Shown here: positions 25,827 through 32,888 of the stretch, in pieces
How positions within the stretch are numbered: the first letter of the stretch is position 1
Layout of the letters: each line of letters starts with the position of its first letter
Translations under genes and position numbers: made by a program
DNA from: Blastochloris tepida
GTDB lineage: Bacteria; Pseudomonadota; Alphaproteobacteria; Rhizobiales; Xanthobacteraceae
Direction of reading: 5' to 3'
Assembly (NCBI RefSeq): GCF_003966715.1
Contig: NZ_AP018907.1
Location: 1-35,000 of the forward strand
Length of the DNA stretch: 35,000 bases
The notes under the pieces: model-generated
Databases searched by the model: none
The model's input: only the letters and a program-made list of their open reading frames with translations
What the model was told of the DNA's origin: nothing

Positions 25827-26540
25827 ATGAGAAATGGACAGCAGAAGCGTATGCGTGGCCGGAGCAGCAGCAACGGCAATCGGCGCGGCCAGAATCCGCT
25901 GACCCGGGTCTTCGAGTCGAACGGACCCGACGTCAAGATCCGCGGCACCGCCGCCCATATCGCCGAGAAGTACGTCCAGCTCGCGCGCGATTCACAGACC
26001 ACCGGCGACCATGTCGCGGCCGAGAACTATCTTCAGCACGCCGAACACTATTTCCGCATGATCTCGGCCGCCCAGGCCCAGTTCCAGCAGAGCCAGGGCT
26101 ACAGCGGCCGGCCGGATGAGCCGCGCGACGACAGCGAGGAGGATGAGGAGCCGATGATGCCGGGCCTCACCCATCCCGGCCTCGCCCGCCTGCACGAGCA
26201 GGAGCGCGCCAGCAGCAGCCAGCCGCAGCCGAGCCGCGAGCCGCCGCCGGCCCGCTATTCCGACCAGCCGCGCTATCCGGACCAGCCGCGCTTCGCCGAG
26301 CCGCAGCCCCAGCCGGTGGTCGGCGAGGAGGCGCCGGCGTTCGGCGGCCTGCCCGCCTTCATCACCGGCGCCCAGCCGCCGGCCGCCGGCATGGAGGGCG
26401 CCGCCGGCGAGCGCGAGGCGCGCGGCTTCCGCCGCCGCCGCCGCCATCGGTTCCCCTCGCGCGGCGACCAGCCGGGCGGCGAAGGCGGTGAGGGCGGCGA
26501 AGCCGCCGCGGTGCCGGCCGGCGATCCGCCTTCATCGTAA
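25827..26540 (+). CDS. DUF4167 family protein
   Basis: Alphaproteobacterial conserved protein of unknown function, 237 residues from ATG 25827. The basic N-terminus (MRNGQQKRMRGRSSSNGNRR) leads into the conserved domain NPLTRVFESNGPDVKIRGTA, then HIAEKYVQLARDSQTTGDHV and ENYLQHAEHYFRMIS (about 30-90). The remainder is disordered: acidic (DDSEEDEEP), Gln/Pro-rich and, near 215-225, arginine-rich (FRRRRRHRFPSR). The charged termini suggest nucleic acid binding, but that is inference. It usually follows prmC in this order of bacteria, as here. Confidence 0.85.
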   Translation: MRNGQQKRMRGRSSSNGNRRGQNPLTRVFESNGPDVKIRGTAAHIAEKYVQLARDSQTTGDHVAAENYLQHAEHYFRMISAAQAQFQQSQGYSGRPDEPRDDSEEDEEPMMPGLTHPGLARLHEQERASSSQPQPSREPPPARYSDQPRYPDQPRFAEPQPQPVVGEEAPAFGGLPAFITGAQPPAAGMEGAAGEREARGFRRRRRHRFPSRGDQPGGEGGEGGEAAAVPAGDPPSS

Positions 26541-26565
26541 GAAGTGGGCCGAAAGACGCAGCTCG

Positions 26566-27360
26566 TCAGGCCGGTGATTCGGCCTCGGGTTCGAGCGTGA
26601 AGTGCTCGCCCTCGTCGATGCGGCCGCCGGTCAGCACCTCGCAATAGATGCCGCAATCGGCGTGGTCGAGGCGGGTCAGCAGCGTCGGCGGGATATGGAG
26701 GTCGCGCCGGCCGGTGCGCGGGTCGACATTGACGGCAGCGCAGCGCTGGATGCGGGCGGTGACGCGCAGCTGCACGCCGCGGGCGAAGGCCAGCGTCCGC
26801 CCCACCAGATCGAGCTCCGCCCAGGCCGGCCAGCCCTCGACATAGAGATTGGCGCGAAAGCGCAAGGGGTCGACCGGGTCGCCGACCCAGTCCTCGATCG
26901 CCGCCACGCTCGCCAGATTGACGATCGACACGAAGCCGCGCCGCGAATCGGTGAAGCGGAAGCCGTCGCGCGCGGCGAGCAGCCGCAAGGGGCCGCGCCG
27001 GTCGTCGGCCGGCAGGTGCGCGGTCAGGAAGTCCTCGACCGCGGCCCGCCCCTCAGGGTGGCTGAGATCGCCCCGCACCTCCGCGCCGTCGCGGTGGAGC
27101 GTCAGGGCATGGTCGGCGTCGCTGTAGCGGCTGGCGATCTCGGCCAGGGCCGCGCACTGCACCAGCGTCAGAAACCGGGTCTTGGGCAGATGGGCGGGGG
27201 CGGACTCGTCGAAGCCCGAGGGGCCGTTCTCGACCGCGTAGAGCCGGTCGCCGGGAAAATAGCCGCCGGCCGCGAGGTCGGCGTGGCGGGTCGGCTGGGG
27301 CGACAGGCCCTTGACCGGGTATCGGTACATTGCGGCTACGCGAAGCGGCGCGGGCATCAT
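26566..27360 (-). CDS. MOSC domain protein (YcbX/mARC-like)
   Basis: Protein of 264 residues with an N-terminal beta-barrel domain (VAAMYRYPVKGLSPQP near the start, as in MOSC_N) and a C-terminal MOSC domain. The candidate cofactor ligand is the Cys in TARIQRCAAVNVDPRTGRRD, the position that binds the molybdenum cofactor sulfur in YcbX and mARC proteins. Those reduce N-hydroxylated bases; the activity here is inferred by family only. ATG 27360 is used because it is directly followed by the conserved YPVKG segment. It is divergent from clpB and convergent with the DUF4167 gene. Confidence 0.88.
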   Translation of the reverse strand: MMPAPLRVAAMYRYPVKGLSPQPTRHADLAAGGYFPGDRLYAVENGPSGFDESAPAHLPKTRFLTLVQCAALAEIASRYSDADHALTLHRDGAEVRGDLSHPEGRAAVEDFLTAHLPADDRRGPLRLLAARDGFRFTDSRRGFVSIVNLASVAAIEDWVGDPVDPLRFRANLYVEGWPAWAELDLVGRTLAFARGVQLRVTARIQRCAAVNVDPRTGRRDLHIPPTLLTRLDHADCGIYCEVLTGGRIDEGEHFTLEPEAESPA

Positions 27361-27457
27361 TCCATCCTTGCTGGCCGGCGCGGCCCGGCCTGAAACTCGG
27401 CGTCGGCTCCGGCGATTCCGGCGGCGGGCCTCGTATGCTCGGCCGCCGTCGCACCCC

Positions 27458-27486
27458 CTTTTGTTGCCGAACGGCAACACCCATAT
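27458..27486 (+). promoter_or_regulatory. Candidate heat-shock-type clpB promoter with internal palindrome
   Basis: CTTTTG (27458-27463) and CCCATAT (27480-27486) are spaced 16 bases apart and resemble the -35 and -10 of RpoH-type promoters, about 95 bases before clpB. The spacer holds a perfect palindrome, TGTTGCCGAACGGCAACA (27462-27479), eight-base arms around AA. The -10 match is better than the -35. Regulation by RpoH is expected for clpB; the palindrome suggests a further DNA-binding protein. Confidence 0.45.
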
Positions 27487-27579
27487 GCAAACTGCAGGAC
27501 GCTTCGGGTCCTGACAAGATGAGATCGGCGGCCGGCGACGCGCCTATTGGGCGGCGACGGCGGGCCAGGGGAGAAGGCG

Positions 27580-30180
27580 ATGAACGTCGAGAAATATACC
27601 GAACGGGCGCGGGGATTCATCCAGTCGGCCCAATCGCTGGCGCTTCGCGAGGGCCACCAGCAGTTCACCCCCGAGCACGTGCTCAAGGTTCTGCTCGATG
27701 ATCCGGAAGGGTTGGCGGCGGGGCTGATCGGGCAGGCCGGCGGCGATGCCAAGGTGGCGCTGCAGGCGACCGAGCTTGCGCTGTCCAAGCTGCCCAAGGT
27801 GCAGGGCGCGGGCGCCGGCCAGCTCTATCTGGCGCCGGGCACGGCGCGCCTGTTCGCCGAGGCCGAGAAGATCGCCGAGAAGGCGGGCGACAGCTTCGTC
27901 ACCGTCGAGCGGCTGCTGCTCGCGCTCGCCATCGACAAGGACACCGACGCCGGCAGGATTCTCAAGTCCGCGGGCGTCACGCCGCAGGGGCTGAACGCCG
28001 CGATCAATGCGCTGCGCAAGGGCCGCACCGCCGATTCGGCCTCGGCCGAGAACGCCTATGACGCGCTGAAGAAATACACCCGCGACCTGACCCAGGCGGC
28101 GCGCGACGGCAAGCTCGATCCGGTGATCGGCCGTGACGAGGAGATCCGGCGCGCGATCCAGGTGCTGTCGCGCCGCACCAAGAACAATCCGGTGCTGATC
28201 GGCGAGCCCGGCGTCGGCAAGACCGCCATCGTCGAGGGCCTGAGCCTGCGAATCGTCAATGGCGACGTGCCCGAAAGCCTGAAAGAGAAGCGCGTGCTCG
28301 CCCTCGACATGGGCGCGCTGATCGCCGGCGCCAAATATCGCGGCGAGTTCGAGGAGCGGCTCAAGGCGATCCTCAACGAGGTGACCGCGGCCCAAGGCGA
28401 CATCATCCTGTTCATCGACGAGATGCACACGCTGGTCGGCGCCGGCAAGGCGGAAGGGGCGATGGACGCCTCGAACCTCTTGAAGCCGGCGCTGGCGCGC
28501 GGCGAACTGCACTGCATCGGCGCCACCACGCTCGACGAGTATCGCAAGCATGTCGAGAAGGATGCGGCGCTGGCGCGGCGCTTCCAGCCGGTGTTCGTCT
28601 CCGAGCCCACGGTCGAGGACACGATCTCGATCCTGCGCGGGCTGAAGGAGAAGTACGAGCTGCATCACGGCGTGCGCATCACCGACGGCGCCATCGTCGC
28701 CGCGGCGACGCTGTCGAATCGCTACATCACCGACCGGTTCCTGCCCGACAAGGCGATCGACCTCGTCGACGAGGCGGGCTCGCGCCTGCGCATGCAGGTC
28801 GACTCGAAGCCCGAGGCGCTCGACGAGATCGACCGGCGGATCGTGCAGCTCAAGATCGAGGAGCAGGCGCTGTCGAAGGAGACCGACGCGGCCTCCAAGG
28901 ACCGGCTGGCGCGGCTGCGGCGCGAACTGGCCGATGCCGAGCAGCAGTCGGCCGAGCTCACCGCGCGCTGGCGCGCCGACAAGAGCAAGCTCGCCTCGGC
29001 CCAGAAGCTGAAGGAGCAGCTCGAACAGGCGCGCAACGACCTCGCCAACGCCCAGCGCCGCGGCGAATACCAGCGCGCGGGCGAGCTGACCTATGGCGTG
29101 ATCCCCGATCTCGAAAAGCGGCTGAAGGCGGCCGAGGAGAGCGAGGCCGACGCCATGGTGGAGGAGGCGGTGACGCCGAATCACGTGGCGCAGGTGGTGT
29201 CGCGCTGGACCGGCGTGCCGGTCGACAAGATGCTCGAAGGCGAGAAGGACAAGCTCTTGCGCATGGAGCACGAACTGGCCAAGCGCGTGGTCGGCCAGGA
29301 GGAGGCGGTGAAGGCAGTCTCCACCGCAGTGCGCCGCGCCCGCGCCGGCCTGCAGGATCCGAACCGGCCGATCGGCTCGTTCATGTTCTTAGGCCCCACC
29401 GGCGTCGGCAAGACCGAGTTGACGAAAGCCTTGGCGGCGTTCCTGTTCGACGACGAGACGGCGCTGATCCGCATCGACATGTCGGAGTACATGGAGAAGC
29501 ACGCGGTGGCCCGGCTGATCGGCGCACCTCCCGGCTATGTCGGCTATGAGGAGGGTGGCGCGCTCACCGAGGCGGTGCGGCGGCGGCCCTATCAGGTGAT
29601 CCTGTTCGACGAGATCGAGAAGGCGCACCCCGACGTCTTCAACGTGCTGCTGCAGGTGCTCGACGACGGCCGCCTCACCGACGGTCAGGGCCGCACCGTC
29701 GATTTCCGCAACACGCTGATCGTGATGACCTCGAATCTCGGCGCCGAATATCTCGTGTCGCTCGCCGACAGCGAGGATGTCGATGTCGTGCGCGAGCAGG
29801 TGATGGCGGTGGTGCGGGCGAACTTCCGGCCCGAATTCCTCAACCGCGTCGATGAGGTGATCCTGTTCCACCGGCTCAAGCGCGAGCAGATGGCGTCGAT
29901 CGTCGACATCCAGATGCACCGGCTGCAGGCGCTGCTCGACGAGCGCAAGATCACGCTCGACCTCAAGCCCGAGGCCCGCGCCTGGCTCGCCGAGAAGGGC
30001 TGGGATCCGGCCTATGGCGCGCGGCCGCTGAAGCGGGTGATCCAGAAGACCGTGCAGGATCCGCTGGCCGAGAAGATCCTGGCCGGCGACATCCAGGACG
30101 GCAGCGAGGTCGAGGTGAGCGTGGGCGAGGGCGGGCTTGTCTTCGCCGCCCATCCGCGCCCGGTCGATCGCGCCGCGTGA
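27580..30180 (+). CDS. clpB: ATP-dependent disaggregase ClpB
   Basis: Hexameric AAA+ chaperone that works with DnaK to pull proteins out of aggregates after heat stress. The 866 residues show the Clp N-domain ([20 protein letters not shown]), NBD1 with Walker A GEPGVGKT at 208-215 and [13 protein letters not shown], the coiled-coil middle domain at about 410-530 ([17 protein letters not shown]), and NBD2 with Walker A GPTGVGKT at 605-612, [20 protein letters not shown] and a sensor region. The residue numbers match E. coli ClpB almost exactly. ATG 27580 follows GGGGAGAAGG; the longer frame from 27547 is a leader artefact. Confidence 0.98.
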   Translation: MNVEKYTERARGFIQSAQSLALREGHQQFTPEHVLKVLLDDPEGLAAGLIGQAGGDAKVALQATELALSKLPKVQGAGAGQLYLAPGTARLFAEAEKIAEKAGDSFVTVERLLLALAIDKDTDAGRILKSAGVTPQGLNAAINALRKGRTADSASAENAYDALKKYTRDLTQAARDGKLDPVIGRDEEIRRAIQVLSRRTKNNPVLIGEPGVGKTAIVEGLSLRIVNGDVPESLKEKRVLALDMGALIAGAKYRGEFEERLKAILNEVTAAQGDIILFIDEMHTLVGAGKAEGAMDASNLLKPALARGELHCIGATTLDEYRKHVEKDAALARRFQPVFVSEPTVEDTISILRGLKEKYELHHGVRITDGAIVAAATLSNRYITDRFLPDKAIDLVDEAGSRLRMQVDSKPEALDEIDRRIVQLKIEEQALSKETDAASKDRLARLRRELADAEQQSAELTARWRADKSKLASAQKLKEQLEQARNDLANAQRRGEYQRAGELTYGVIPDLEKRLKAAEESEADAMVEEAVTPNHVAQVVSRWTGVPVDKMLEGEKDKLLRMEHELAKRVVGQEEAVKAVSTAVRRARAGLQDPNRPIGSFMFLGPTGVGKTELTKALAAFLFDDETALIRIDMSEYMEKHAVARLIGAPPGYVGYEEGGALTEAVRRRPYQVILFDEIEKAHPDVFNVLLQVLDDGRLTDGQGRTVDFRNTLIVMTSNLGAEYLVSLADSEDVDVVREQVMAVVRANFRPEFLNRVDEVILFHRLKREQMASIVDIQMHRLQALLDERKITLDLKPEARAWLAEKGWDPAYGARPLKRVIQKTVQDPLAEKILAGDIQDGSEVEVSVGEGGLVFAAHPRPVDRAA

Positions 30181-30225
30181 CCGAAAACGCTGTGTCCGGG
30201 AGCGAAGGGCCCGGCGCCCAATATG

Positions 30226-30260
30226 CGAACTCCGGCCGCAAGGCCGGAGTTCGTTTTTTT
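30226..30260 (+). terminator. Rho-independent terminator of clpB
   Basis: A 12-bp perfect stem (CGAACTCCGGCC / GGCCGGAGTTCG) with a GCAA tetraloop is followed by seven T. It is the clearest intrinsic terminator in the window, 45 bases past the clpB stop. Confidence 0.95.
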
Positions 30261-30380
30261 AGAGCGTCCGATCTGATGCAGTCAGATCGGACGCTCTAAG
30301 TTTCCGGTTTGTCGCATTTTCGCTGACGCGGCCCTTCGGGTCTTTCGCACAAACGGTATCCACTTGTGCGGAAAATGCTC
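30259..30380. repeat. Two-part hairpin repeat, copy A (reverse orientation)
   Basis: Part one is a perfect 18-bp hairpin (30259-30276 with 30282-30299; core AGAGCGTCCGATCTGA). Part two is a longer stem (GCATTTTCGC at 30314 with GCGGAAAATGC at 30368) enclosing a 7-bp hairpin CGCACAA/TTGTGCG (30346-30370). Read on the minus strand the order matches copy B at 31161-31260. GAGCATTTTC...CACCGGTT-like elements are widespread between genes in Hyphomicrobiales. Confidence 0.75.
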
Positions 30381-30411
30381 TAAACGTCGGCTCGGTCAGC
30401 CGGAAGCCGTA

Positions 30412-30897
30412 TCACTTGCCGGCATCGCCCTTCGGGCCGCGCGGACCGGCGGGACCGGCAGGCCCTTCGGGACCGGCGGGTCCCTGCGGACCGGTTGCGC
30501 CCGGCTCGCCCTTCGGGCCGGCAGGCCCCTGCGGACCGGCGGCACCCGGCTCGCCCTTCGGGCCGGCGGGGCCAGCGGGACCGGCAGGCCCGGCCGGGCC
30601 GGGCTCGCCCTTGGGGCCGCACATGGCGATCACGACGTCGCGGGTCTCCTCGCCGGCCTTCAGCGACACGGTGCAGTTGGCCGGGAAATAATTCAGCTCC
30701 AGGGTGAAGCGCCGGTCCGCGCCGGTGGTCACGGAGGCGCGGTCGCCGTCGGCGGTGACGACCTGCTTGGCGGCCGCGCTGCGGCCCTGAATCACCACCG
30801 CGCCGCCGCTGATGCGCGCATCCCGAATCTGGATCTCGGCCAAGGCCGGGCCGCTGGCCGCGACCAGGACCGGAAGGACGTAAAACCATTTGTTCAT
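30412..30897 (-). CDS. Secreted collagen-like protein 1
   Basis: The 161-residue product has a signal peptide ([20 protein letters not shown], cleavage after Ala20), an N-terminal domain of about 73 residues ending in MCGP, and a C-terminal run of 22 Gly-X-Y triplets (about 94-161, many GPA, GPK and GEP). The N-domain alternates strands ([39 protein letters not shown]) and has two cysteines, C75 and C93, likely to form a disulfide. It is paralogous to the gene at 32301-32726, including its upstream leader. ATG 30897 is set by the signal peptide; the longer frame is not protein-like. Triplet stretches of this kind form triple helices in other bacterial collagens. Function is unknown; a surface or periplasmic role is inferred. 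Confidence 0.88.
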   Translation of the reverse strand: MNKWFYVLPVLVAASGPALAEIQIRDARISGGAVVIQGRSAAAKQVVTADGDRASVTTGADRRFTLELNYFPANCTVSLKAGEETRDVVIAMCGPKGEPGPAGPAGPAGPAGPKGEPGAAGPQGPAGPKGEPGATGPQGPAGPEGPAGPAGPRGPKGDAGK

Positions 30898-31264
30898 TGC
30901 GAATCCTCGTCGTGGCCGCCGCAGGTGAACGTGCTGTGTCGGCTTGGGCGGCAGCCTGATGCACATGCTAAGCGGGAATCTCAAACTTCGCCATGACAGG
31001 AGCGGCGTCCACAGGGGCGGCGCCGACAGCAGCGGTGTCGGGCGCGCGCGGATGCACGGCCCGGCGGCAGCGGCCATCCATGGCGCCGGCAGGCCGGACT
31101 GCGGCGAGCCGGCACCGAGGTCGTCGGTGCCGGCTCGTATGGGACGCGGATGCGGCTTTCGAGCATTCTCCGCAAACGCGGACACCGGTTCTGCGAAGGA
31201 GAATGCGAGAGTTCAAAGAGTTAGAGCGCCCGATCTGATCCGGTCAGATCGGAGAGCGTTCTAG
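30898..31264. other. Intergenic region upstream of collagen-like gene 1
   Basis: The first 70 bases (30898-30967) are similar to the leader of the second collagen-like gene (32727-32800), with shared CACC[T/C]GCGGCGGCC and CGAGG on the coding strand. The rest carries repeat copy B and no gene. The leader probably includes the promoter and ribosome-binding site, duplicated together with the gene. Confidence 0.55.
31161..31260. repeat. Two-part hairpin repeat, copy B (forward orientation)
   Basis: Part two comes first here: GCATTCTCC (31163-31171) with GGAGAATGC (31198-31206), enclosing CGGACACCGGTTCTGCG. It is followed by an imperfect palindrome at about 31221-31260 built on AGCGCCCGATCTGATCCGGT and its complement. 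The order and sequence match copy A read in reverse, so the two copies flank collagen-like gene 1 as inverted repeats. Confidence 0.7.
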
Positions 31265-32217
31265 CTGTGGAGCCTCAACAGGTTGTCCTCGGTCAGACCG
31301 AGGCGGCTGATGGGTGTCTTGGCTTGCAAGCTACCATGGGGCCTGTGCCAATTGTAGCGATGCAGCCAGATCGGCAGCTCTGCGGCGCGCTGATCGGAGT
31401 GCAGATAAGCTTTGGCGTAGGCCCATTCGCGCAAGCTCGTTTGGACGAAGCGCTCGGCCTTGCCGTTGGTCTTGGGCGTATACGGCTTGGTGCGCAGGTG
31501 CTTGATCTCGAGTAGGCGCAGCGCCCTGGCATAGCGGAAGGAGCGGAAGCTGGCGCCGTTGTCGGTCATCACGCGCTGAACCTTGACGCCATGGGCCCTG
31601 AAGAAGCGCAGTGCATTGAACAGAAAGCGCAGACAGGACGGGCGCTTTTCGTCGGGCAGGATTTCCGAGTAGGCGACCCGCGAATGATCGTCGATGGCGA
31701 GATGCAGGCACTCCCAGCCGACCCCGCGGCTGTTGCTTTGCCCGCTGCGATCGCCGGTGATGCGGTGGCCCACCGTGTTGAACCGGCCGAGCTTTTTGAT
31801 GTCGATGTGAATGATCTCGCCGGGATGCTGGCGTTCGTAGCGCCGGACCGGTTCGGCCGGCTCCAGGGCGCTGAGCTTGTTCAAGCCGCGCCGCCGCAGG
31901 ATACGGCTGACGGTGGCCGGCGAGAGGCCGAGCTCGGCCGCGATCTGCTTGCCGGTGCAGCGCTGGCGGCGCAACGCCTCGACCGCAGCGCACGTGGCGG
32001 GCGCTGTTTGGCCTGGCGATGAAAGCGGCCTGGAGGAGCGGTCGCGCAAACCATCGACACCCTCGGCGCGGAAGCGCCCGACCCATTTGGCGACCGTCTT
32101 CGGCGTGGTGTTGTAGCGACGCGCGGCCTCGGCATTGGTCAGTCCGCCATCCACCACGGCGCCCACCATCACCTCTCGACCTTTCGGGGTCAGGCGAGCA
32201 TTCTTGTGAGTGTCCAT
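31261..32217 (-). CDS. IS481-family transposase
   Basis: DDE transposase of 318 residues, apparently intact. An N-terminal helix-turn-helix region (LTNAEAARRYNTTPKTVAKW, then TGKQIAAELGLSPATVSRIL) precedes an rve integrase core with Asp139 (IIHIDIKKLGRF), Asp219 (RVMTDNGASF) and Glu255 (NGKAERFVQT), spacing D-35-E. The C-terminal WLHRYNWHRPHGSLQAKTPISRL is typical of IS481. The last sense codon ends inside the element, and the TAG stop is supplied by the CTAG outside the left end, so the gene depends on its target for termination. Confidence 0.95.
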   Translation of the reverse strand: MDTHKNARLTPKGREVMVGAVVDGGLTNAEAARRYNTTPKTVAKWVGRFRAEGVDGLRDRSSRPLSSPGQTAPATCAAVEALRRQRCTGKQIAAELGLSPATVSRILRRRGLNKLSALEPAEPVRRYERQHPGEIIHIDIKKLGRFNTVGHRITGDRSGQSNSRGVGWECLHLAIDDHSRVAYSEILPDEKRPSCLRFLFNALRFFRAHGVKVQRVMTDNGASFRSFRYARALRLLEIKHLRTKPYTPKTNGKAERFVQTSLREWAYAKAYLHSDQRAAELPIWLHRYNWHRPHGSLQAKTPISRLGLTEDNLLRLHS

Positions 32218-32300
32218 TCGGTCCTCCGCGAATCACTGACGTCTGGCGACATCAGCGTTCCCGGCCAGGGCCGAATGGACAACCTCCTGAAAGCCCACAT
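31265..32300 (-). mobile_element. IS481-family insertion sequence with CTAG flanks
   Basis: The terminal inverted repeats begin at 31266 (TGTGG ... TCA ... AGGTTGTCC, to 31288) and, inverted, at 32277-32299; 17 of 23 positions match. CTAG occurs immediately outside both ends (31261-31264 and 32301-32304), one base from the TGTGG tips, as expected for a 4-bp target duplication. The right CTAG contains the stop codon of collagen-like gene 2. The element of about 1.04 kb appears complete and possibly recent. Confidence 0.88.
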
Positions 32301-32726
32301 CTAGCGCTTCGGTGCGGCGCCGGCCGGCCCGGCCGGTCCGGCCGGTCCCTGGGCGCCGGCGGGGCCAGCCGGTCCAGCGGGGCCAGCGGGTCCGGCGGGG
32401 CCGACGTCGCCCTTGTCACCCTTCTCGCCCTTCGCGCCAGGAGGGCCGCAGAAGGCGACCACGACGTTGCGGGTGTCGTCGCCGGACTTCAGCGAGACGG
32501 TGCAGTCCTTGGGGAAATAGTCGAGCTCCAACGTGAAGGTGCGGTTCGCCGCGCTGGTCACGGTGACGCGGCCGTCGGCGACGACATCCTGCTTGCCGTC
32601 GGCGGTGCGGCCCTTGATCACGACAGCGCCGGCCGAGATGCGGGCGTCACTGATCTCCAGCCCGGCGGCCAGAGCGGGGCTGCCGGCGACGAGCAGCACC
32701 GGAAGGGCAATCATCCATGTCTTCAT
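32301..32726 (-). CDS. Secreted collagen-like protein 2
   Basis: The 141-residue product is closely related to the protein at 30412-30897: signal peptide MKTWMIALPVLLVAGSPALA, the same N-domain (ISDARISAGAVVIKGR, TFTLELDYFPKDCTVSL, TRNVVVAFCGP) with cysteines at the same positions, 75 and 93, then 15 Gly-X-Y triplets (GAK, GEK, GDK, then mostly GPA) and a GAAPKR end. The tail is shorter and more lysine-rich at its start than in paralogue 1. The TAG stop is part of the CTAG at which the IS481 element inserted, so the protein is unchanged by the insertion. ATG 32726 is fixed by the signal peptide. Confidence 0.87.
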   Translation of the reverse strand: MKTWMIALPVLLVAGSPALAAGLEISDARISAGAVVIKGRTADGKQDVVADGRVTVTSAANRTFTLELDYFPKDCTVSLKSGDDTRNVVVAFCGPPGAKGEKGDKGDVGPAGPAGPAGPAGPAGAQGPAGPAGPAGAAPKR

Positions 32727-32888
32727 TGCAAAACCTCGTGCGGGCCGCCGCGGGTGGACGGTCGCTTGCGGCTTAAGGCGACGGCCTGATTGCCATGCTA
32801 GCGCGTCATTCCGTCGCGGGGGACGAAAAGTGGAGCGGGCCATCCGGCCAGGGGATGTTTTTTGCCGGCTGCGGTATTTCGGTAGGGG

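Noticed and set aside
26602..27393. A 263-residue plus-strand frame
   Set aside because: It is antisense to the MOSC gene, whose cysteine motif and YPVKG start are clear.
30364..30996. Plus-strand frame rich in Gly and Arg over collagen-like gene 1
   Set aside because: The minus-strand reading has a signal peptide, a conserved paralogue and regular Gly-X-Y triplets. The plus frame mirrors the repeats only.
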